In this document: positions 54,699 through 63,825 of the stretch, one piece after another
Position numbering within the stretch: position 1 is the stretch's first letter
Layout of the letters: every line of letters starts with the position of its first letter
Source of the DNA: Burkholderiaceae bacterium
GTDB lineage: Bacteria; Pseudomonadota; Gammaproteobacteria; Burkholderiales; Burkholderiaceae_E
Assembly (NCBI GenBank): GCA_023954135.1
Contig: JAMLIN010000003.1
Coordinates: 1 to 64,000 of the forward strand
Length of the DNA: 64,000 nucleotides
Direction of reading: 5' to 3'
Notes under the pieces: model-generated
Databases searched by the model: none
What the model saw: only the letters and a program-made list of their open reading frames with translations
What the model was told of the DNA's origin: nothing
Position numbers and translations under genes: made by a program

Positions 54699-56111
54699 TC
54701 AGAGCGAATAGTACATGTCGAACTCGCAGGGATGCGTCGCCATCCGGAAACGCGTGACCTCGCCCATCTTGAGCTCGATGTAGGCGTCGATCAGCGAATC
54801 GCTGAACACGCCGCCGCGGGTGAGGAACTCGCGATCGCCGTCGAGCGCCTCGAGCGCCATGTCGAGCGAGCTCGCCACCGTCGGGATCTTCTTGCCCTCT
54901 TCCGGCGGGAGGTCGTAGAGGTTCTTGTCGGCCGCCTCGCCCGGATGGATCTTGTTCTGGATTCCGTCGATGCCGGCCATCAGCATCGCCGAGAAGGCCA
55001 GATACGGGTTGGCGCTCGGATCGGGGAAGCGGACTTCGATGCGGCGGCCCTTCGGATTGCTGACGTGCGGGATCCGGATCGAGGCCGAACGGTTGCGCGC
55101 CGAATAGGCGAGCATTACCGGAGCCTCGAAGCCGGGCACCAGGCGCTTGTAGGAATTGGTGCCGGGGTTCGTGATCGCATTGAGCGCGCGGGCGTGCTTG
55201 ATGATGCCGCCGATGTAGTAGAGCGCGAGGTCTGACAGCCCGGCGTACTTGTCGCCGGCGAAGAGATTCTCGCCCGCCTTCCAGATCGACTGGTGGCAGT
55301 GCATCCCCGAGCCGTTGTCGCCCACGACGGGCTTGGGCATGAAGGTCGCGGTCTTGCCGTAGCTATGCGCCACGTTGTGCACCACGTACTTCAGGCGCTG
55401 GGTCCAGTCGGCGCGGGTGACGAGCTCGGCGAAGCGGGTGCCGATCTCGCACTGGCCGGCGCCGGCCACCTCATGGTGATGGACCTCGACGGGCACGCCC
55501 ATCTGCTCGAGGATCAGGCACATCTCGGAGCGCATGTCCTGGAACGAATCGACTGGCGGGACCGGGAAGTAGCCACCCTTGACGGTCGGGCGATGGGCGA
55601 GGTTGCCGCCCTCGAACTCCTTGCCCGTCGACCAGGAAGCCTCCTCGCTGTTGATGCGGAAGAAGGCCCCGCCCATGTCGTTGCCCCAGGTCACCGAATC
55701 GAACACGAAGAACTCCGGCTCCGGACCGAAGTAGGCGGTATCGCCGATTCCGCTCGATTTCAGGTAGGCCTCGGCACGGCGGGCGAGCGAACGCGGGTCG
55801 CGCTCGTAGCCCTTGCCGTCCGAAGGTTCGACGACGTCGCAGGTCAGCAGCAGGGTCGACTCTTCACGGAACGGATCCATCACCGCGCTGGCGGGGTCCG
55901 GAATCAGGAGCATGTCGGAAGCCTCGATGCCCTTCCAGCCGGCGATCGAGGAGCCGTCGAAGGCATGGCCCGAACTGAACTTGTCCTCATCGAACTGCGA
56001 GACCGGCACCGAGACATGCTGTTCCTTGCCCCTGGTGTCGGTGAACCGGAAATCGATGAACTTGACCTCGTTGTCCGAGACCATCTTGATGACGTCTTTG
56101 GCCGTGGCCAT
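54699..56111 (-). CDS. glnA: Glutamine synthetase, type I
   Basis: 470 aa. Makes glutamine from glutamate, ammonia and [87 protein letters not shown] and [24 protein letters not shown] are complete. The adenylylation Tyr is present in [10 protein letters not shown], so activity should be controlled by GlnE. A sigma54 promoter and NtrC sites precede it. Confidence 0.98.
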   Translation of the reverse strand: MATAKDVIKMVSDNEVKFIDFRFTDTRGKEQHVSVPVSQFDEDKFSSGHAFDGSSIAGWKGIEASDMLLIPDPASAVMDPFREESTLLLTCDVVEPSDGKGYERDPRSLARRAEAYLKSSGIGDTAYFGPEPEFFVFDSVTWGNDMGGAFFRINSEEASWSTGKEFEGGNLAHRPTVKGGYFPVPPVDSFQDMRSEMCLILEQMGVPVEVHHHEVAGAGQCEIGTRFAELVTRADWTQRLKYVVHNVAHSYGKTATFMPKPVVGDNGSGMHCHQSIWKAGENLFAGDKYAGLSDLALYYIGGIIKHARALNAITNPGTNSYKRLVPGFEAPVMLAYSARNRSASIRIPHVSNPKGRRIEVRFPDPSANPYLAFSAMLMAGIDGIQNKIHPGEAADKNLYDLPPEEGKKIPTVASSLDMALEALDGDREFLTRGGVFSDSLIDAYIELKMGEVTRFRMATHPCEFDMYYSL

Positions 56112-56246
56112 GAGCGGCTTCTCCTGGGTTGCTGAATACAGACTGAATACAGACTCGAATGGGGTGCTTCGTCCGGCCAGACCGGCTTGTCCTGCGTGGG
56201 CCGATTCTCAGGGTTTTCCCGATCGCCAGCAATGCGAACGGGGATT

Positions 56247-56262
56247 AGCAGCTTCCGTGCCA
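56247..56262 (-). promoter_or_regulatory. Sigma54 promoter of glnA
   Basis: Minus strand TGGCAC-GGAAG-CTGCT: a perfect -24 TGGCAC, 5-bp spacing, and a -12 element that carries the required GC. It is about 140 bp upstream of the glnA ATG and would depend on NtrC. Confidence 0.75.
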
Positions 56263-56369
56263 CCGCCCGCCGGGAGCCATCGGGCCCCGCAGGGTCACAC
56301 CTGATGGGATTGCGGCGCCGGCCCGGTCGCAAAAGGCTTTCGCCAGCCCACGATGCACCAGAAACATGC

Positions 56370-56384
56370 GCACCGATTCGGTGC
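56370..56384. promoter_or_regulatory. NtrC-type binding site 1 upstream of glnA
   Basis: GCACC-GATTC-GGTGC, with palindromic flanking C/G as well; it fits the NtrC dyad (GCACC-N5-GGTGC). It lies about 110 bp upstream of the -24 box, a usual enhancer distance. A TGCACCA half-site at 56354-56360 is adjacent. Confidence 0.7.
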
Positions 56385-56397
56385 GATCAATTCGGAC

Positions 56398-56412
56398 GCA
56401 CCGACATGGGGC
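56398..56412. promoter_or_regulatory. NtrC-type binding site 2 upstream of glnA
   Basis: GCACC-GACAT-GGGGC, one mismatch from the NtrC dyad, centred 28 bp from site 1. Paired sites favour cooperative NtrC oligomerisation. Confidence 0.55.
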
Positions 56413-56436
56413 GCCGAGGCCGATCAGGTCGAGAGC

Positions 56437-58086
56437 TCAGGTCTCCGGCTTCCAGTCGGCGAACATCTCGCGCAGGCGCGCCTTCCAGAACTTGCCCGTG
56501 GAAGTCCGCGGAATCTGGTCGATGAATTCGATCCCGTCGGGCAGCTGCCAGGTGGCGAACGTTCCGGAGAGATGCTTGCGCAATTCCTCGGAATCGAGCG
56601 TCGCACCAGGCTTGAGCACCACGCAGGCCAGCGGCCGTTCCGCCCACTTCGGGTGCGGAACCGCGATCACGGCAGCCTCGGCGACCGCCGGATGCGCCAT
56701 GATCGCGTTCTCGAGGTCGACCGAGCTGATCCATTCGCCGCCTGACTTGATCAGATCCTTGGTTCTATCGGCGATTCGCATGAATCCATGAGAATCGATC
56801 GCCGCAACATCGCCGGTGCGCAGCCAGCCGTCCTCGGTGAACTTCTCGGGGTCGTTGCCGTCGCCATGGTACGAGCCAGTGATGTAGGGTCCGCGGGCCT
56901 GCAGCTCGCCGACCGCCACGCCGTCCCAGGGACAGATCCTGCCTTCGTCGTCCACGATCCGGATGTCGACCAGCGGCACCGGGACCCCGGCCAGCGCGCG
57001 CAGCCGGAACCACTCGTCCTCGTCGGCATCGGCAAGCTCGGGCTTGCGGTTGAAGACGGTCGCCAGGGGCGAAGTCTCGGTCATGCCCCAGCCCTGGGCG
57101 AGCTCGATGCCGTTGCGGGCGAAGGCCCGGATCAGCGACTCGGGAGCGGCGGAGCCCCCGACCAGGCTGCGCATGCCCTCGGGCAGCTTCCAGCGCCCCG
57201 GATGGGCCTCGAAGGTCTGGATCAGCGACAGCCAGATCGTCGGCACGCCGAGCGACAGGGTCGGCGGCTCCACCTGCATCAGGTCGAGGAGATCGTCCGG
57301 ATGCAGGTGCGGCCCCGGGAAGACCAGCTTGGCGCCATTCATCACCGCCGCGTACGGTACCCCCCAGCTGTTGGCATGGAACATCGGGGTGACCGGCAGC
57401 ACCGAATCGCGCGAGCCGACGCGCACCGCATCCGGCAGGCTCGCGACCAGCGAATGCAGCACCGTCGAGCGATGCGAATAGACCACGCCCTTGGGCCGGC
57501 CGGTGGTGCCGGAGGTGTAGCACATCGACACCGGGTCGTTCTCGTCGTGCGCGACGTATTCGAAAGCCTCGCCCTGCTCCGGCGAGGCGAGCAGGTTCTC
57601 GTAGTCCTCGAGCGCGGGAGCCCCGTCGATCGTGCCGTGCGCCGCCAGCGGCTGGCCGGAGAAGCGGTAGACGAACACCCGCTCGAAACGATGCAGCGGC
57701 GCGACCGCCTTCAGCAGCGGCAGCAGGACATCGTCGATGATCAGGAAGCGGTCCTCGGCATGGCCGGCGATCCAGCCGATGTCGTCGGGAGCAAGGCGCA
57801 GGTTCAGGGTGTGCATGACGCCGCCGGCGGCCGGAATGCCGAAATAGGCCTCCAGGTGGGCATGGTGATTCCAGCACAGGGTGGCCACCCGGTCGCCCTT
57901 CTTCAGGCCGGCCGCCAGCAGGCCCGCCGCCAGCCGGCGGGTACGCTGGTGGAAGTCGCGATAGCTGTGCCGCACGAGCGACTTGTCGGGAAGCCGCGAT
58001 ACCAGCTCCTGCTCCGGGAAGACGGTTCCGGCCCGCTCCAGGAAATCGTTCAGTGACAGGGGCCGCTGCTGCATCGTCGTCTTCAT
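56437..58086 (-). CDS. Long/medium-chain fatty acyl-CoA synthetase
   Basis: 549 aa from the ATG at 58086, which has GAGGAGA in front. A3 motif MCYTSGTTGRPKGVVYSH, A5 GWGMTETSPLATV, A7 TGDVAAIDSHGFMRIADRTKDLIKSGGEWISS, and catalytic Lys in TSTGKFWKARLRE. The NHHAHLEAYFGIPAAGGVMHTLNLRL block is typical of fatty-acyl or alkyl-chain CoA ligases. It activates a fatty acid for beta-oxidation; chain length is unproven. Stands alone between glnA and hemW. Confidence 0.88.
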   Translation of the reverse strand: MKTTMQQRPLSLNDFLERAGTVFPEQELVSRLPDKSLVRHSYRDFHQRTRRLAAGLLAAGLKKGDRVATLCWNHHAHLEAYFGIPAAGGVMHTLNLRLAPDDIGWIAGHAEDRFLIIDDVLLPLLKAVAPLHRFERVFVYRFSGQPLAAHGTIDGAPALEDYENLLASPEQGEAFEYVAHDENDPVSMCYTSGTTGRPKGVVYSHRSTVLHSLVASLPDAVRVGSRDSVLPVTPMFHANSWGVPYAAVMNGAKLVFPGPHLHPDDLLDLMQVEPPTLSLGVPTIWLSLIQTFEAHPGRWKLPEGMRSLVGGSAAPESLIRAFARNGIELAQGWGMTETSPLATVFNRKPELADADEDEWFRLRALAGVPVPLVDIRIVDDEGRICPWDGVAVGELQARGPYITGSYHGDGNDPEKFTEDGWLRTGDVAAIDSHGFMRIADRTKDLIKSGGEWISSVDLENAIMAHPAVAEAAVIAVPHPKWAERPLACVVLKPGATLDSEELRKHLSGTFATWQLPDGIEFIDQIPRTSTGKFWKARLREMFADWKPET

Positions 58087-58173
58087 GGGGTCTCCTCGTG
58101 AGAAAACGGCCCGCCGGATGGGCCGGGCCGCCAACCAGGGGATGTTAAGAGGGCGCGGCCACCGGCCGCAACT

Positions 58174-59391
58174 CTACGAAGGACCGTGGAAATCCGCTGG
58201 CAGGAAGCGCTCCTGCAGCTCGTTCAGGAAACGCCGACCCAGCGCGGTCGCCCGGATGCGGGTCGGGTCGGGATCGAGCAGGCCGTCGGCCGCGGCCTGC
58301 GCCAGCGACTTGCCGAAGGCGTCCATCCCGAGCCCGGTATGGGCGGAGAAAAGCGCCGCCGGCACACCGTCGGCCAGGCGCAGGGCGTTCAACATGAACT
58401 CGAAGCAGAGATCGGCCCGCGACAGCCGCCGGACGATCTCGACGGGCTCGCCACCGGCCACCGCCTGCTGGTAGCGCGCCGGGTGGCGCCAGCGCTGCTC
58501 GCGCTCGATCCGGTCGTGGAAGCTCAGCTTGCCATGGGCTCCGGCGCCGATGCCGAGATAGTCGCCGAACTGCCAGTAGTTCAGGTTGTGCCGCGAGCGA
58601 TGCCCGGGACGCGCCCAGGCGGAGACCTCGTAGTTCTCCAGCCCCGCGCCGCCAACCACGGCCTCGACCATCTCCTGCATGTCGGCGGCCTCGTCCTGGT
58701 CGGGCACCACCGGCGGCCGGGCGGCGAAGAGCGTGTTCGGCTCGATCGTCAGGTGATAGCACGACAGATGAGGCGGGCGGAACGCCAGCGCGCTGCGCAG
58801 GTCGGCCTCGCACTCGGCGAGCGACTGGCCCGGCAGCGCATACATCAGGTCGATGTTGAAGGTCTCGAAAGCGCTCGCCGCGGTCTCGATCGCCGCGCGT
58901 GCCTGGTCACCGTCGTGGATGCGTCCGAGCTTGCGCAGGGCGTCGTCCGAGAAGCTCTGCACCCCGATGGACAGGCGATTCACTCCGGTCTGCGCGAAGC
59001 CCTCGAAGCGCTCGCGCTCGAAGGTGCCGGGGTTCGCCTCCATGGTGATCTCGGCACCGGCCACCAGCTGCACCCGCGCCCGGATCCCCGCCAGCAGGCG
59101 GTCGATCGCCTCGGGCGAGAACAGGCTCGGGGTACCACCGCCGAGGAACACCGTCTGGACGCTGCGCCCCCAGATGCGCGGCAGGGCGGACTCGAGATCC
59201 GCGATCAGGGTGTCGACATAGCGCCGCTCATCGAGCTCGCCGCGCTGCTCGTGCGAGTTGAAGTCGCAGTAGGGACACTTGCGCACGCACCAGGGCAGGT
59301 GCACATAGAGCGAAAGCGGCGGCGGGGGCACGACGCCACCCGCCTGCGCCGGGGGGCGCAGCGGTATCGCCTGCCGGCGCACTTCAGCCAC
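58174..59391 (-). CDS. hemW: Radical SAM heme chaperone HemW
   Basis: 405 aa, GTG start at 59391. Radical-SAM cluster site YVHLPWCVRKCPYCDFNSHE (CxxxCxxC), then TVFLGGGTPSLF, ITMEANPGTF, NRLSIGVQSF, FNIDLMYALPGQS and the C-terminal HemN-like domain. Once called coproporphyrinogen III oxidase, now regarded as a heme-transfer chaperone. Part of the rph-rdgB-hemW series; starts 16 bp after the rdgB stop. Confidence 0.94.
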   Translation of the reverse strand: MAEVRRQAIPLRPPAQAGGVVPPPPLSLYVHLPWCVRKCPYCDFNSHEQRGELDERRYVDTLIADLESALPRIWGRSVQTVFLGGGTPSLFSPEAIDRLLAGIRARVQLVAGAEITMEANPGTFERERFEGFAQTGVNRLSIGVQSFSDDALRKLGRIHDGDQARAAIETAASAFETFNIDLMYALPGQSLAECEADLRSALAFRPPHLSCYHLTIEPNTLFAARPPVVPDQDEAADMQEMVEAVVGGAGLENYEVSAWARPGHRSRHNLNYWQFGDYLGIGAGAHGKLSFHDRIEREQRWRHPARYQQAVAGGEPVEIVRRLSRADLCFEFMLNALRLADGVPAALFSAHTGLGMDAFGKSLAQAAADGLLDPDPTRIRATALGRRFLNELQERFLPADFHGPS

Positions 59392-59407
59392 GGTGCGACT
59401 CGCGGCC

Positions 59408-60040
59408 TCAGCCGGCGGCCGGTTCTGCGCGCAGCCGTTCGACCAGCCGCGCCAGCGCCCTGCCCCGGTGGCTGAGTGCGTTCTTGCGAGCAGCCGGCAG
59501 CTCGGCGGCGGTGAGATCCTCGCCGTCGGGCAGGAACAGCGGGTCGTAGCCGAAGCCGCCCGCGCCGCGCGTCGCCTCCGCGATCCGGCCATGCCAGCTG
59601 CCCTCGGCGATGAGCGGACGCGGGTCGTCGGCATGGCGCAGCATCACCAGCGCGCAATGGAAGAAAGCCCGACGGTCGTCCCGGTCGGCCAGCATCGCAA
59701 GCAGCCGCGCATTGTTCGCGGCATCGCCCGGCGCGCCGCCGGCGGCCGCCGAATAGCGTGCCGACAGCACCCCGGGGGCACCATCCAGCGCAGCCACGCA
59801 CAGGCCGGAATCGTCGGCCAGCGCCGGCAGGCCGGTCCGGCGGCTCGCATGGCGGGCCTTGGCGATGGCGTTCTCGACGAAGCTCGGCCAGGGTTCCTCA
59901 GCATCCGGAACGCCGAGCTCGCCCTGGGCGACGAGCGTCATGTCCAGGGGCGCGAGCAAGGCGGTCAGCTCGGCGAGCTTGCCGGCATTGCCCGACGCCA
60001 GCACGATCCGCCGACCCAGGTTCGACTGGCCGGGTGTCAT
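59408..60040 (-). CDS. rdgB: dITP/XTP pyrophosphatase (RdgB/HAM1)
   Basis: 210 aa. House-cleaning enzyme hydrolysing non-canonical purine NTPs. [18 protein letters not shown] (SGNxxK), [33 protein letters not shown], and [11 protein letters not shown] with a conserved [10 protein letters not shown] near the end. The ATG at 60040 overlaps the rph stop (ATGA). Confidence 0.96.
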   Translation of the reverse strand: MTPGQSNLGRRIVLASGNAGKLAELTALLAPLDMTLVAQGELGVPDAEEPWPSFVENAIAKARHASRRTGLPALADDSGLCVAALDGAPGVLSARYSAAAGGAPGDAANNARLLAMLADRDDRRAFFHCALVMLRHADDPRPLIAEGSWHGRIAEATRGAGGFGYDPLFLPDGEDLTAAELPAARKNALSHRGRALARLVERLRAEPAAG

Positions 60041-60789
60041 CGTCCCGGCGTGGTCGACGGTGACGGCAACGACAGCGCCAGCGCCTCGCGCTGGATCGCG
60101 ACGAGTTGCGCGATGCCGCTGCCGGCGTAGTCCAGGAGAAGATCGAGCTGGGCACGTGAGAAAGCCTCGCCCTCGGCCGTGCCCTGCACCTCGACGATGC
60201 CGCCCTGTCCGGTCATGACGACGTTGCAGTCGGCATCGCAGTTCGAGTCCTCGTCGTAGTCGAGATCGAGCACCGGCTCGCCCCGGTAGAGTCCCACGGA
60301 GATCGCGGCGACATGGTCGCGGACCGGCTCGGCCGTGAGCAGCCCGGCGGCGCGCAGGCCCGCCACCGCATCGGCCGCCGCGACGAAGGCGCCGGTGATC
60401 GCGGCGCAGCGGGTGCCGCCGTCGGCCTGGAGCACGTCGCAATCCAGGGTCAGGGTGCGCTCGCCCAACGCCCGGCGATCGAAGACCGCCCGCAGGCTGC
60501 GCCCGATCAGGCGCTGGATCTCCTGGCTTCGGCCCGACTGCCGGCCGCTCGCCGCCTCGCGCCCCGAGCGGGTATGGGTCGAGCGGGGCAGCATCCCGTA
60601 TTCCGCCGTGAGCCAGCCCTCGCCGGCGCCGCGCAGGAAGCCGGGCACCTTGTCCTCGACGCTGGCGGTGCACAGCACGCGGGTATGGCCGAACTCGACC
60701 AGCACCGAGCCCTCGGCGTAGCGGGTGAAGCCCCGGGTGATTCTGATATCCCGCATCTGGTCGGGCCGGCGTCCGCTCGGACGAATCAC
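60037..60789 (-). CDS. rph: Ribonuclease PH
   Basis: 250 aa from a GTG at 60789 ([34 protein letters not shown]), preceded by AGGAGGG at ideal spacing. The phosphorolytic 3' exoribonuclease for tRNA maturation. Motifs: [66 protein letters not shown]. The GTG shares bases with the TGA of a 29-codon open frame that links it to the phosphatase gene. Confidence 0.96.
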   Translation of the reverse strand: MIRPSGRRPDQMRDIRITRGFTRYAEGSVLVEFGHTRVLCTASVEDKVPGFLRGAGEGWLTAEYGMLPRSTHTRSGREAASGRQSGRSQEIQRLIGRSLRAVFDRRALGERTLTLDCDVLQADGGTRCAAITGAFVAAADAVAGLRAAGLLTAEPVRDHVAAISVGLYRGEPVLDLDYDEDSNCDADCNVVMTGQGGIVEVQGTAEGEAFSRAQLDLLLDYAGSGIAQLVAIQREALALSLPSPSTTPGR

Positions 60790-60875
60790 TGGACTACCCT
60801 CCTGTCGCGAAGCGCGACATCCTCCCCGAGGGAGGGGCGAGCGCCGCCTTCGGGCGGCCGGGCGGCGGCGCTCAT
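60786..60875 (-). other. 29-codon open frame tiling the gap between phosphatase and rph, GC-rich repeat
   Basis: ATG at 60875 overlaps the phosphatase stop (ATGA), and the TGA at 60788-60786 overlaps the rph GTG start. The predicted peptide contains [20 protein letters not shown]. The DNA contains two self-complementary stretches (TGTCGCG-AAG-CGCGACA and CCTCCCCGAGGGAGGGG). It shares a 17-mer with 17071-17087. It may be only a coupling spacer or repeat; evidence for a functional peptide is weak. Confidence 0.35.
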
Positions 60876-61798
60876 GCGTTTCCTCCACTGCGCTCGATCG
60901 CGCGGCGAATCTCCGCGATCGTGCGTTCGATCTCGTCTTCGGAAAGCGTCTCGTCGGCGGCGGCTTCCTCGTCGATCGGCCCGAGCCCGATCGTGGTGGT
61001 GATCGCGCCGTCGGGCACCGTCGCCGAGGACAGTCCCTCGCCGAAGCCGTCACCTTCCCAGCGCATGGCCACCGCCGTCGCATTGTCGGCGACCGGCCCG
61101 AGCGTCTCGACCGCATCGCGCACCAGCATCGGGATGCTCTGCGCGACCGGGGTGCCCGAGAGCCTGTCGCAGACGGCCCCCTCGTCGTAGGCCGACCAGA
61201 CGCCGTCGCTGCACAGCATCAGCACGTCGCCCGGCTCGAGCTCGGGCGCCCCGCCCAATTCGATCGTCGGCTCGAAGGGCGAGCCGAGACAGTTGAGCAC
61301 CTTGTTGCGCTCGGGATGGGTTTCCTGCTCGTGCGGCTGGATCAGGCCGAGGTCGACCAGGTTCTGCACCTTCGAGTGATCCAGGGTGCGCGCAAGGCAG
61401 GCGCCGCGGCGGATCCAGTAGAGGCGGGAATCGCCCGCGTGGGCCCACCAGGCGCGACCGTCCTGGACGATGCAGGCCACCACCGTGGTCCGGGGCGATT
61501 CGGGTAGCCGGTGCAGCTGCTGGTAACGCAGGATCTCCCGGTGGCCGTGGCGCAAGGCACGATCGAGGAAGGCCGCCGGATCCTCGAGCGAGGGACGAGC
61601 CGCCTGCTGGAAGTCGGCCGCCGCCGTCTGCATCGCGATCTGGGCCGCCACCTCGCCGCGCAGATGCCCGCCCATGCCGTCGGCGACGATCATCAGCAGG
61701 GTATCCCGCGTGAAGCAGTAGCCCATCCGGTCCTGGTTACCCGTCCGCCGGCCGATGTCGGTGTCCTGGTAGATGGAGAAGCGCAACAAGGACTCCAC
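60872..61798 (-). CDS. PP2C-family serine/threonine protein phosphatase
   Basis: 308 aa. Metal-binding and signature blocks of PP2[55 protein letters not shown] and [10 protein letters not shown]. Cytosolic. It should oppose the Ser/Thr kinase encoded 4 bp upstream, the usual Stk/Stp pair. An acidic C-terminal tail of about 60 residues ([21 protein letters not shown]) lies outside the catalytic domain. Confidence 0.92.
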   Translation of the reverse strand: MESLLRFSIYQDTDIGRRTGNQDRMGYCFTRDTLLMIVADGMGGHLRGEVAAQIAMQTAAADFQQAARPSLEDPAAFLDRALRHGHREILRYQQLHRLPESPRTTVVACIVQDGRAWWAHAGDSRLYWIRRGACLARTLDHSKVQNLVDLGLIQPHEQETHPERNKVLNCLGSPFEPTIELGGAPELEPGDVLMLCSDGVWSAYDEGAVCDRLSGTPVAQSIPMLVRDAVETLGPVADNATAVAMRWEGDGFGEGLSSATVPDGAITTTIGLGPIDEEAAADETLSEDEIERTIAEIRRAIERSGGNA

Positions 61799-61802
61799 GT
61801 TG

Positions 61803-62819
61803 TCAGCCCGGCAGGCTCAGCGAGCCGCTGCGATCCTCGCGTCGGCGAAACGGCAGGCGCGAGGCGAGACCGTCGATCCAGCGCCCGAAGGACCGGTTGG
61901 GCGGCTGGGACCCCGACTGCCGGGCGATCCGGCGCAGCGCCCGCTGCAAGGCGAAGACGCTCTGCGGCCGCTCCAGCGGGCTGAGCTTCAGGCACCAGGC
62001 GACCAGCTCGACCAACGGCACCGAATAGGCGCCGGACTCGGCGAGCTTCGCGATCGTCGCCGGCAGCTTGTCCTCGAGCTCGCGCTTGTCGGCCGGCTGC
62101 GGCGGCGCCCCGGCCATGCAGGCGAACATGCTCGCCCCAAGGCTGTAGACATCGGACCAGGGGCCGAGCTGCCGGTTGCGGCGATAGAGCTCGGGCGCCG
62201 CGAAGCCAGGCGTGTACATCGGGAAAAGCTTGGGTCCGTCGGCATCGAGCGCGCGGCGCGCCGCCCCGAAATCCAGCAGCAGCGGCGTGCCATCGAGGCG
62301 CAGGTAAATGTTGGCGGGCTTGAGATCCAGATGCAGCAGCCGGTTGGCATGCACCTCGCGCAGGCCGTTCATCACCTGGGTAAAGACGGCGATGATGTGC
62401 CGCTCGGCAAGCACGCCCTTGGCGAGCCCCTTGCCCCGGTTGCGCAGCACCAGCTCCTGCAGGCTGCGGCCGCGCTCGTAGGCCATCACCATGTAGACGG
62501 TGTCGTTGGCCCGGAAGAAGTTCACCACCCGCACCACGTTCGGATGGAAGATCTGGGCGAGCGCCCGGCCCTCCTCGAAGAAGCACTTCAGGCCGTTGCG
62601 GAAGGTGGCGAGGTTCTTTTCCTCGATGGTGGGGACGAGCTCGCCCGGCTGGCGCTTGACCAGCGAGCTCGGCAGGTATTCCTTGATCGCGAACTGCTCG
62701 CCCTGGGCATCCTGGGCGAGGTAGACGATGGAGAATCCGCCGCTGGCTATGCGCCTTGCGATACGATAGCCGCCGATCTCCAGCCCGTCGGGCAGCGGCG
62801 CATTGGTCTGCGATCCCAT
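61803..62819 (-). CDS. Serine/threonine protein kinase
   Basis: 338 aa from the ATG at 62819. Gly-rich loop RIASGGFSIVY, ATP-binding Lys in FAIKEYLP, catalytic loop HLDLKPANI (Leu replaces the Arg of HRD), Mg-binding DFG in LLLDFGAAR, APE-like AAPE and DVYSLG. A complete kinase domain with no transmembrane or PASTA segment, so cytosolic. Paired with the PP2C phosphatase; conserved beside rph-rdgB-hemW and yicC in Burkholderiales. Substrates unknown. Diverges from yicC. Confidence 0.92.
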   Translation of the reverse strand: MGSQTNAPLPDGLEIGGYRIARRIASGGFSIVYLAQDAQGEQFAIKEYLPSSLVKRQPGELVPTIEEKNLATFRNGLKCFFEEGRALAQIFHPNVVRVVNFFRANDTVYMVMAYERGRSLQELVLRNRGKGLAKGVLAERHIIAVFTQVMNGLREVHANRLLHLDLKPANIYLRLDGTPLLLDFGAARRALDADGPKLFPMYTPGFAAPELYRRNRQLGPWSDVYSLGASMFACMAGAPPQPADKRELEDKLPATIAKLAESGAYSVPLVELVAWCLKLSPLERPQSVFALQRALRRIARQSGSQPPNRSFGRWIDGLASRLPFRRREDRSGSLSLPG

Positions 62820-62860
62820 CCCGCGGATTTTAAGGGTCTTTCGGCAATCGAGGATAAGCA

Positions 62861-63775
62861 GTGGCGCAATCGTCGCGGGCACACCGCATCCAGAGCATGA
62901 CCGGCTATGCGAGCGGTACCCGCGAGACCCCGCTGGGGCAGCTCGCCGTCGAATGGCGCAGCGTGAATTCCCGCTACCTCGACCTCGCCTTCCGAGTGCC
63001 GGACGAGCTGCGGGCCGCCGAGCCGGCCCTGCGGGCGGCTGTCACCAATGTTGCCCGCCGCGGCAAGATCGAATGCCGGATCAGCCTGCGCACCCGCTCG
63101 CTCGGGGCGGATGCCCGGCTCGACGAAGAGCTCGTCGACCGACTGCTGGCGAGCGCCGCCCAGCTGCGCGAACGCGACCCGGGCCTGGCGCCTGCCGGCA
63201 TCGGCGACCTCCTGCGCTTTCCGGGCGTGTTCGCCGATACAGGCACGCCCGAGACCCTGGTGCCCCAGGCCGTGGAGCTCGGCACCGGATTGCTCGCCGA
63301 ATTCACCGCCACCCGCGAACGCGAAGGCCAGCGCCTGGTGGCGGTGATGCTCGAGCGGCTGGACGCCATGACCGCCCTGGTGGCCACCCTGCACGAGCGC
63401 ACCCCGGAGCTGCGCGCCGCCTACGAGGCAAGGCTCACCGAACGCATCGAAGCCGCGATCGCCGCCGCCCCCGGCGCCGCCGCCCTGCCCGCCGACGAGA
63501 CCATGGCGCGCATCCGCCAGGAGGTCGCCGCCTATGGCCTGAAGATCGACGTCGCCGAGGAGATCGACCGGCTCTCCACCCACATCGATGAATGCCGCCG
63601 CATCCTCGCCGGCGCCGGCCCCATCGGGAAGCGGCTCGACTTCATGGTGCAGGAACTCAACCGCGAGGCGAACACGCTGGGATCCAAGGCCGCCGCGGTC
63701 GACCTGACCCGGACCGCCGTGGACCTCAAGGTGCTGATCGAGCAGATCAGGGAGCAGGTGCAGAACGTGGAGTGA
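62861..63775 (+). CDS. yicC: YicC-family endoribonuclease
   Basis: 304 aa, GTG start with AGGATAA in front. IQSMTGYASGTRETPLGQLAVEWRSVNSRYLDLAFRVPDELR is the YicC_N domain, and the DUF1732 C-terminus ends in GAGPIGKRLDFMVQELNREANTLGSKA. E. coli YicC promotes RNA cleavage and decay of small RNAs. An internal ATG at 62897 begins the conserved part and is an alternative start. Divergent from the kinase gene with a 41-bp gap. Confidence 0.93.
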   Translation: MAQSSRAHRIQSMTGYASGTRETPLGQLAVEWRSVNSRYLDLAFRVPDELRAAEPALRAAVTNVARRGKIECRISLRTRSLGADARLDEELVDRLLASAAQLRERDPGLAPAGIGDLLRFPGVFADTGTPETLVPQAVELGTGLLAEFTATREREGQRLVAVMLERLDAMTALVATLHERTPELRAAYEARLTERIEAAIAAAPGAAALPADETMARIRQEVAAYGLKIDVAEEIDRLSTHIDECRRILAGAGPIGKRLDFMVQELNREANTLGSKAAAVDLTRTAVDLKVLIEQIREQVQNVE

Positions 63776-63784
63776 TGCCCCCCG

Positions 63785-63806
63785 GTTATTGACAACAGTT
63801 GATAAC
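63785..63806. promoter_or_regulatory. Imperfect dyad upstream of the ParD-like gene
   Basis: GTTAT-TGA-CAAC-A-GTTG-ATAAC: outer GTTAT/ATAAC and inner CAAC/GTTG arms around one centre, offset by three bases on the left. It lies about 20 bp ahead of the antitoxin ATG, so autoregulation is plausible. Contains a TTGACA hexamer. Confidence 0.35.
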
Positions 63807-63825
63807 TCGCAGGATCATTCCCACC

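Larger units (their letters stand above)
56112..56436. other. Regulatory region upstream of glnA
   Basis: 325 bp without a gene. It holds an 11-bp direct tandem repeat, CTGAATACAGA twice (56132-56142 and 56143-56153), close to the glnA start, a sigma54 promoter at 56247-56262, and two NtrC-type dyads at 56370-56384 and 56398-56412. The 3' end of an acyl-CoA synthetase on the same strand lies just beyond. Confidence 0.6.

Noticed and set aside
56132-56153. Two tandem 11-bp repeats in the glnA leader as the start of a CRISPR or iteron array
   Set aside because: Only two copies with no spacers and no cas or rep genes; probably a small tandem duplication.
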